NCBI RefSeq assembly: GCF_018860345.1
Contig: NZ_JAHKPJ010000020.1
Coordinates: 44,550 to 108,549 of the forward strand
Origin: Psychrosphaera sp. F3M07
Lineage (GTDB): Bacteria > Pseudomonadota > Gammaproteobacteria > Enterobacterales > Alteromonadaceae
DNA: 64,000 nt
Direction of reading: 5' to 3'
The notes under the pieces were generated by a model. That model saw nothing but the letters and a program-made list of their open reading frames with translations. It was not told where the DNA came from and ran no database searches. This document shows, in pieces, positions 63,181 through 64,000 of the stretch. The stretch's first letter is position 1; each line of letters begins with the position of its first letter. The position numbers and the translations under genes are program-made.

Positions 63181-64000
63181 TTATTTATTCCCCTCTAAAT
63201 AACGTTGCCTTTTGTTCGCTTTAAATTTTGCTATCTCAGTTACAACAAAACCATCGATACAATCGCAGAAATCCGGATCTACGTTAAATGCACTAAACGC
63301 GGTACCACCCGGCTCACATAACTCAGAGTATTGTTTATATAATGTTGGGACCACTGCGTTATGTTTTTTAAGTTCGTCTTTTAACCGTTTAAACTCAGTT
63401 TCGTAATCATTGCCTGTAAATTGTATGCCATCATTTTCTGTCATTTCAAAAGGGCGATTGGCTGTGACTATATTATTTTTATCGCCAAAATACGTTTGAT
63501 AAAAACGAACTAAACAGGCCTTGGCATCTTGGTTTAAATCGTTACTCATAGTGACTGCACCTACTAAGTACTTAATCTCTGGATGTTTTCTTAAGTAAGC
63601 ACCAATACCTTGCCACAAATAATCTAGGCCACGTTTGCCCCAATAATCTGGTTGCACAAAGCTACGACCTAACTCTAAGCCATATTGTTGAACGTCAATA
63701 GTTAAGTTAGTTAAATCAAAAAGGGTTTCACTGTAAAGCTTGTTTGTATCTTTGTTTTGTCGCGCTTGCGCAATAGGAACCAAGCGATATGCCCCAACTA
63801 ATTCATACTGTTCGTTATCCCACAAAACGATATGGTCATAATAATTATCAAACTTATCTAAATCTCTTTTATGACCACTGCCTTCGCCTACTTTCCTAAA
63901 GGTAAATTCTCGTAACCGGCCGATTTCACGCATGATGGCAGAATCACTTTTATGCTGGTAACAATAGATGCGTTTACCGTCATTAGTTTGGCCTAACAGC
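63181..64000 (-). CDS. OlsB-like GNAT N-acyltransferase (partial, 5' end outside window)
   Basis: The frame stays open to the window's right edge, so the N-terminus is missing. The visible 273 residues hold a hemolysin/OlsB-type N-acyltransferase: REIGRLREFTFRKVGEGSGH, DNYYDHIVLWDNEQYELVGA, YRLVPIAQA and ELGRSFVQPDYWGKRGLDYL. These match proteins that add acyl groups to ornithine or to glycine-type lipids, often fused N-terminally to a PlsC-like acyltransferase, which would lie outside. It is followed downstream by ppx/gppA, about 130 bp away. Confidence 0.88.
   Translation of the reverse strand, partial: LLGQTNDGKRIYCYQHKSDSAIMREIGRLREFTFRKVGEGSGHKRDLDKFDNYYDHIVLWDNEQYELVGAYRLVPIAQARQNKDTNKLYSETLFDLTNLTIDVQQYGLELGRSFVQPDYWGKRGLDYLWQGIGAYLRKHPEIKYLVGAVTMSNDLNQDAKACLVRFYQTYFGDKNNIVTANRPFEMTENDGIQFTGNDYETEFKRLKDELKKHNAVVPTLYKQYSELCEPGGTAFSAFNVDPDFCDCIDGFVVTEIAKFKANKRQRYLEGNK

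Noticed and set aside
1-64000. CRISPR arrays, rRNA or tRNA genes
   Set aside because: No regularly spaced long repeats with unique spacers, and no rRNA or tRNA-like sequence was recognised; the 27-bp and 20-bp arrays are operator-like and transposon-end-like.

Overview
The window is an AT-rich stretch of a gammaproteobacterial chromosome, most likely a marine member of the Alteromonadales. The evidence is gene content and order: xerC-DUF484-dapF-lysA-lptM facing cyaY, then hemC-hemD-hemX-hemY, plus glmS with a DeoR-type regulator, greB, tex, rnk, DUF2956, DUF1456 and a guanidine-II riboswitch over a Gdx exporter. I do not name a genus. I saw no rRNA, tRNA, CRISPR array, integrase or transposase gene.

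Layout. 0.5-4.7 kb: two cyclic-di-GMP proteins (TPR-GGDEF and PAS-PAS-GGDEF-EAL). 5-11 kb: a TIGR01777 NAD-binding protein, two paralogous periplasmic binding-like proteins about 2 kb apart, a 2OG-Fe(II) oxygenase and a DUF21/CBS membrane protein. 11-13 kb: two proteins related to the GreA/Rnk C-terminal domain and a nitroreductase.

13.1-23.7 kb is a dense defence or accessory island ending just downstream of glmS. It holds hipBA with a four-unit 27-bp operator array, a Toprim-fold protein divergent from a small HTH-like protein, a three-gene ABC-3C operon (nuclease-like protein, middle component, DUF3732-type ABC ATPase), a large nuclease-STAND-repeat-SEC-C protein, and an AbiH-family gene. 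Between abiH and glmS, 23 bp past the glmS stop, lies a TGT-initiated block of repeats with exact 20-bp spacing that looks like the right end of a Tn7-like transposon at the classic attTn7 position. No tns genes and no matching left end were found.

23.8-31.7 kb: glmS, its DeoR-family neighbour, DUF1456, greB, a solute-binding-like protein and tex. 31.7-37.8 kb: a decayed extradiol dioxygenase remnant, azoR, two pirins, a LysR regulator, a TauE/SafE transporter and a GabD-like dehydrogenase, a cluster that fits electrophile or quinone stress and catabolism. 37.9-47.7 kb: the lysine/diaminopimelate and xerC operon, then cyaY and the haem operon. 47.8-64 kb: small membrane proteins, an MscS channel, the riboswitch-controlled guanidinium exporter, assorted transporters and regulators, an NMT1-type hybrid histidine kinase, trhO, a CotH-domain lipoprotein, Ppx/GppA, and an OlsB-like acyltransferase cut off by the window edge.

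Several CDS starts were moved inward of the longest open frame where a Shine-Dalgarno sequence or family length supports it. All family calls come from reading motifs by eye, with no database search.
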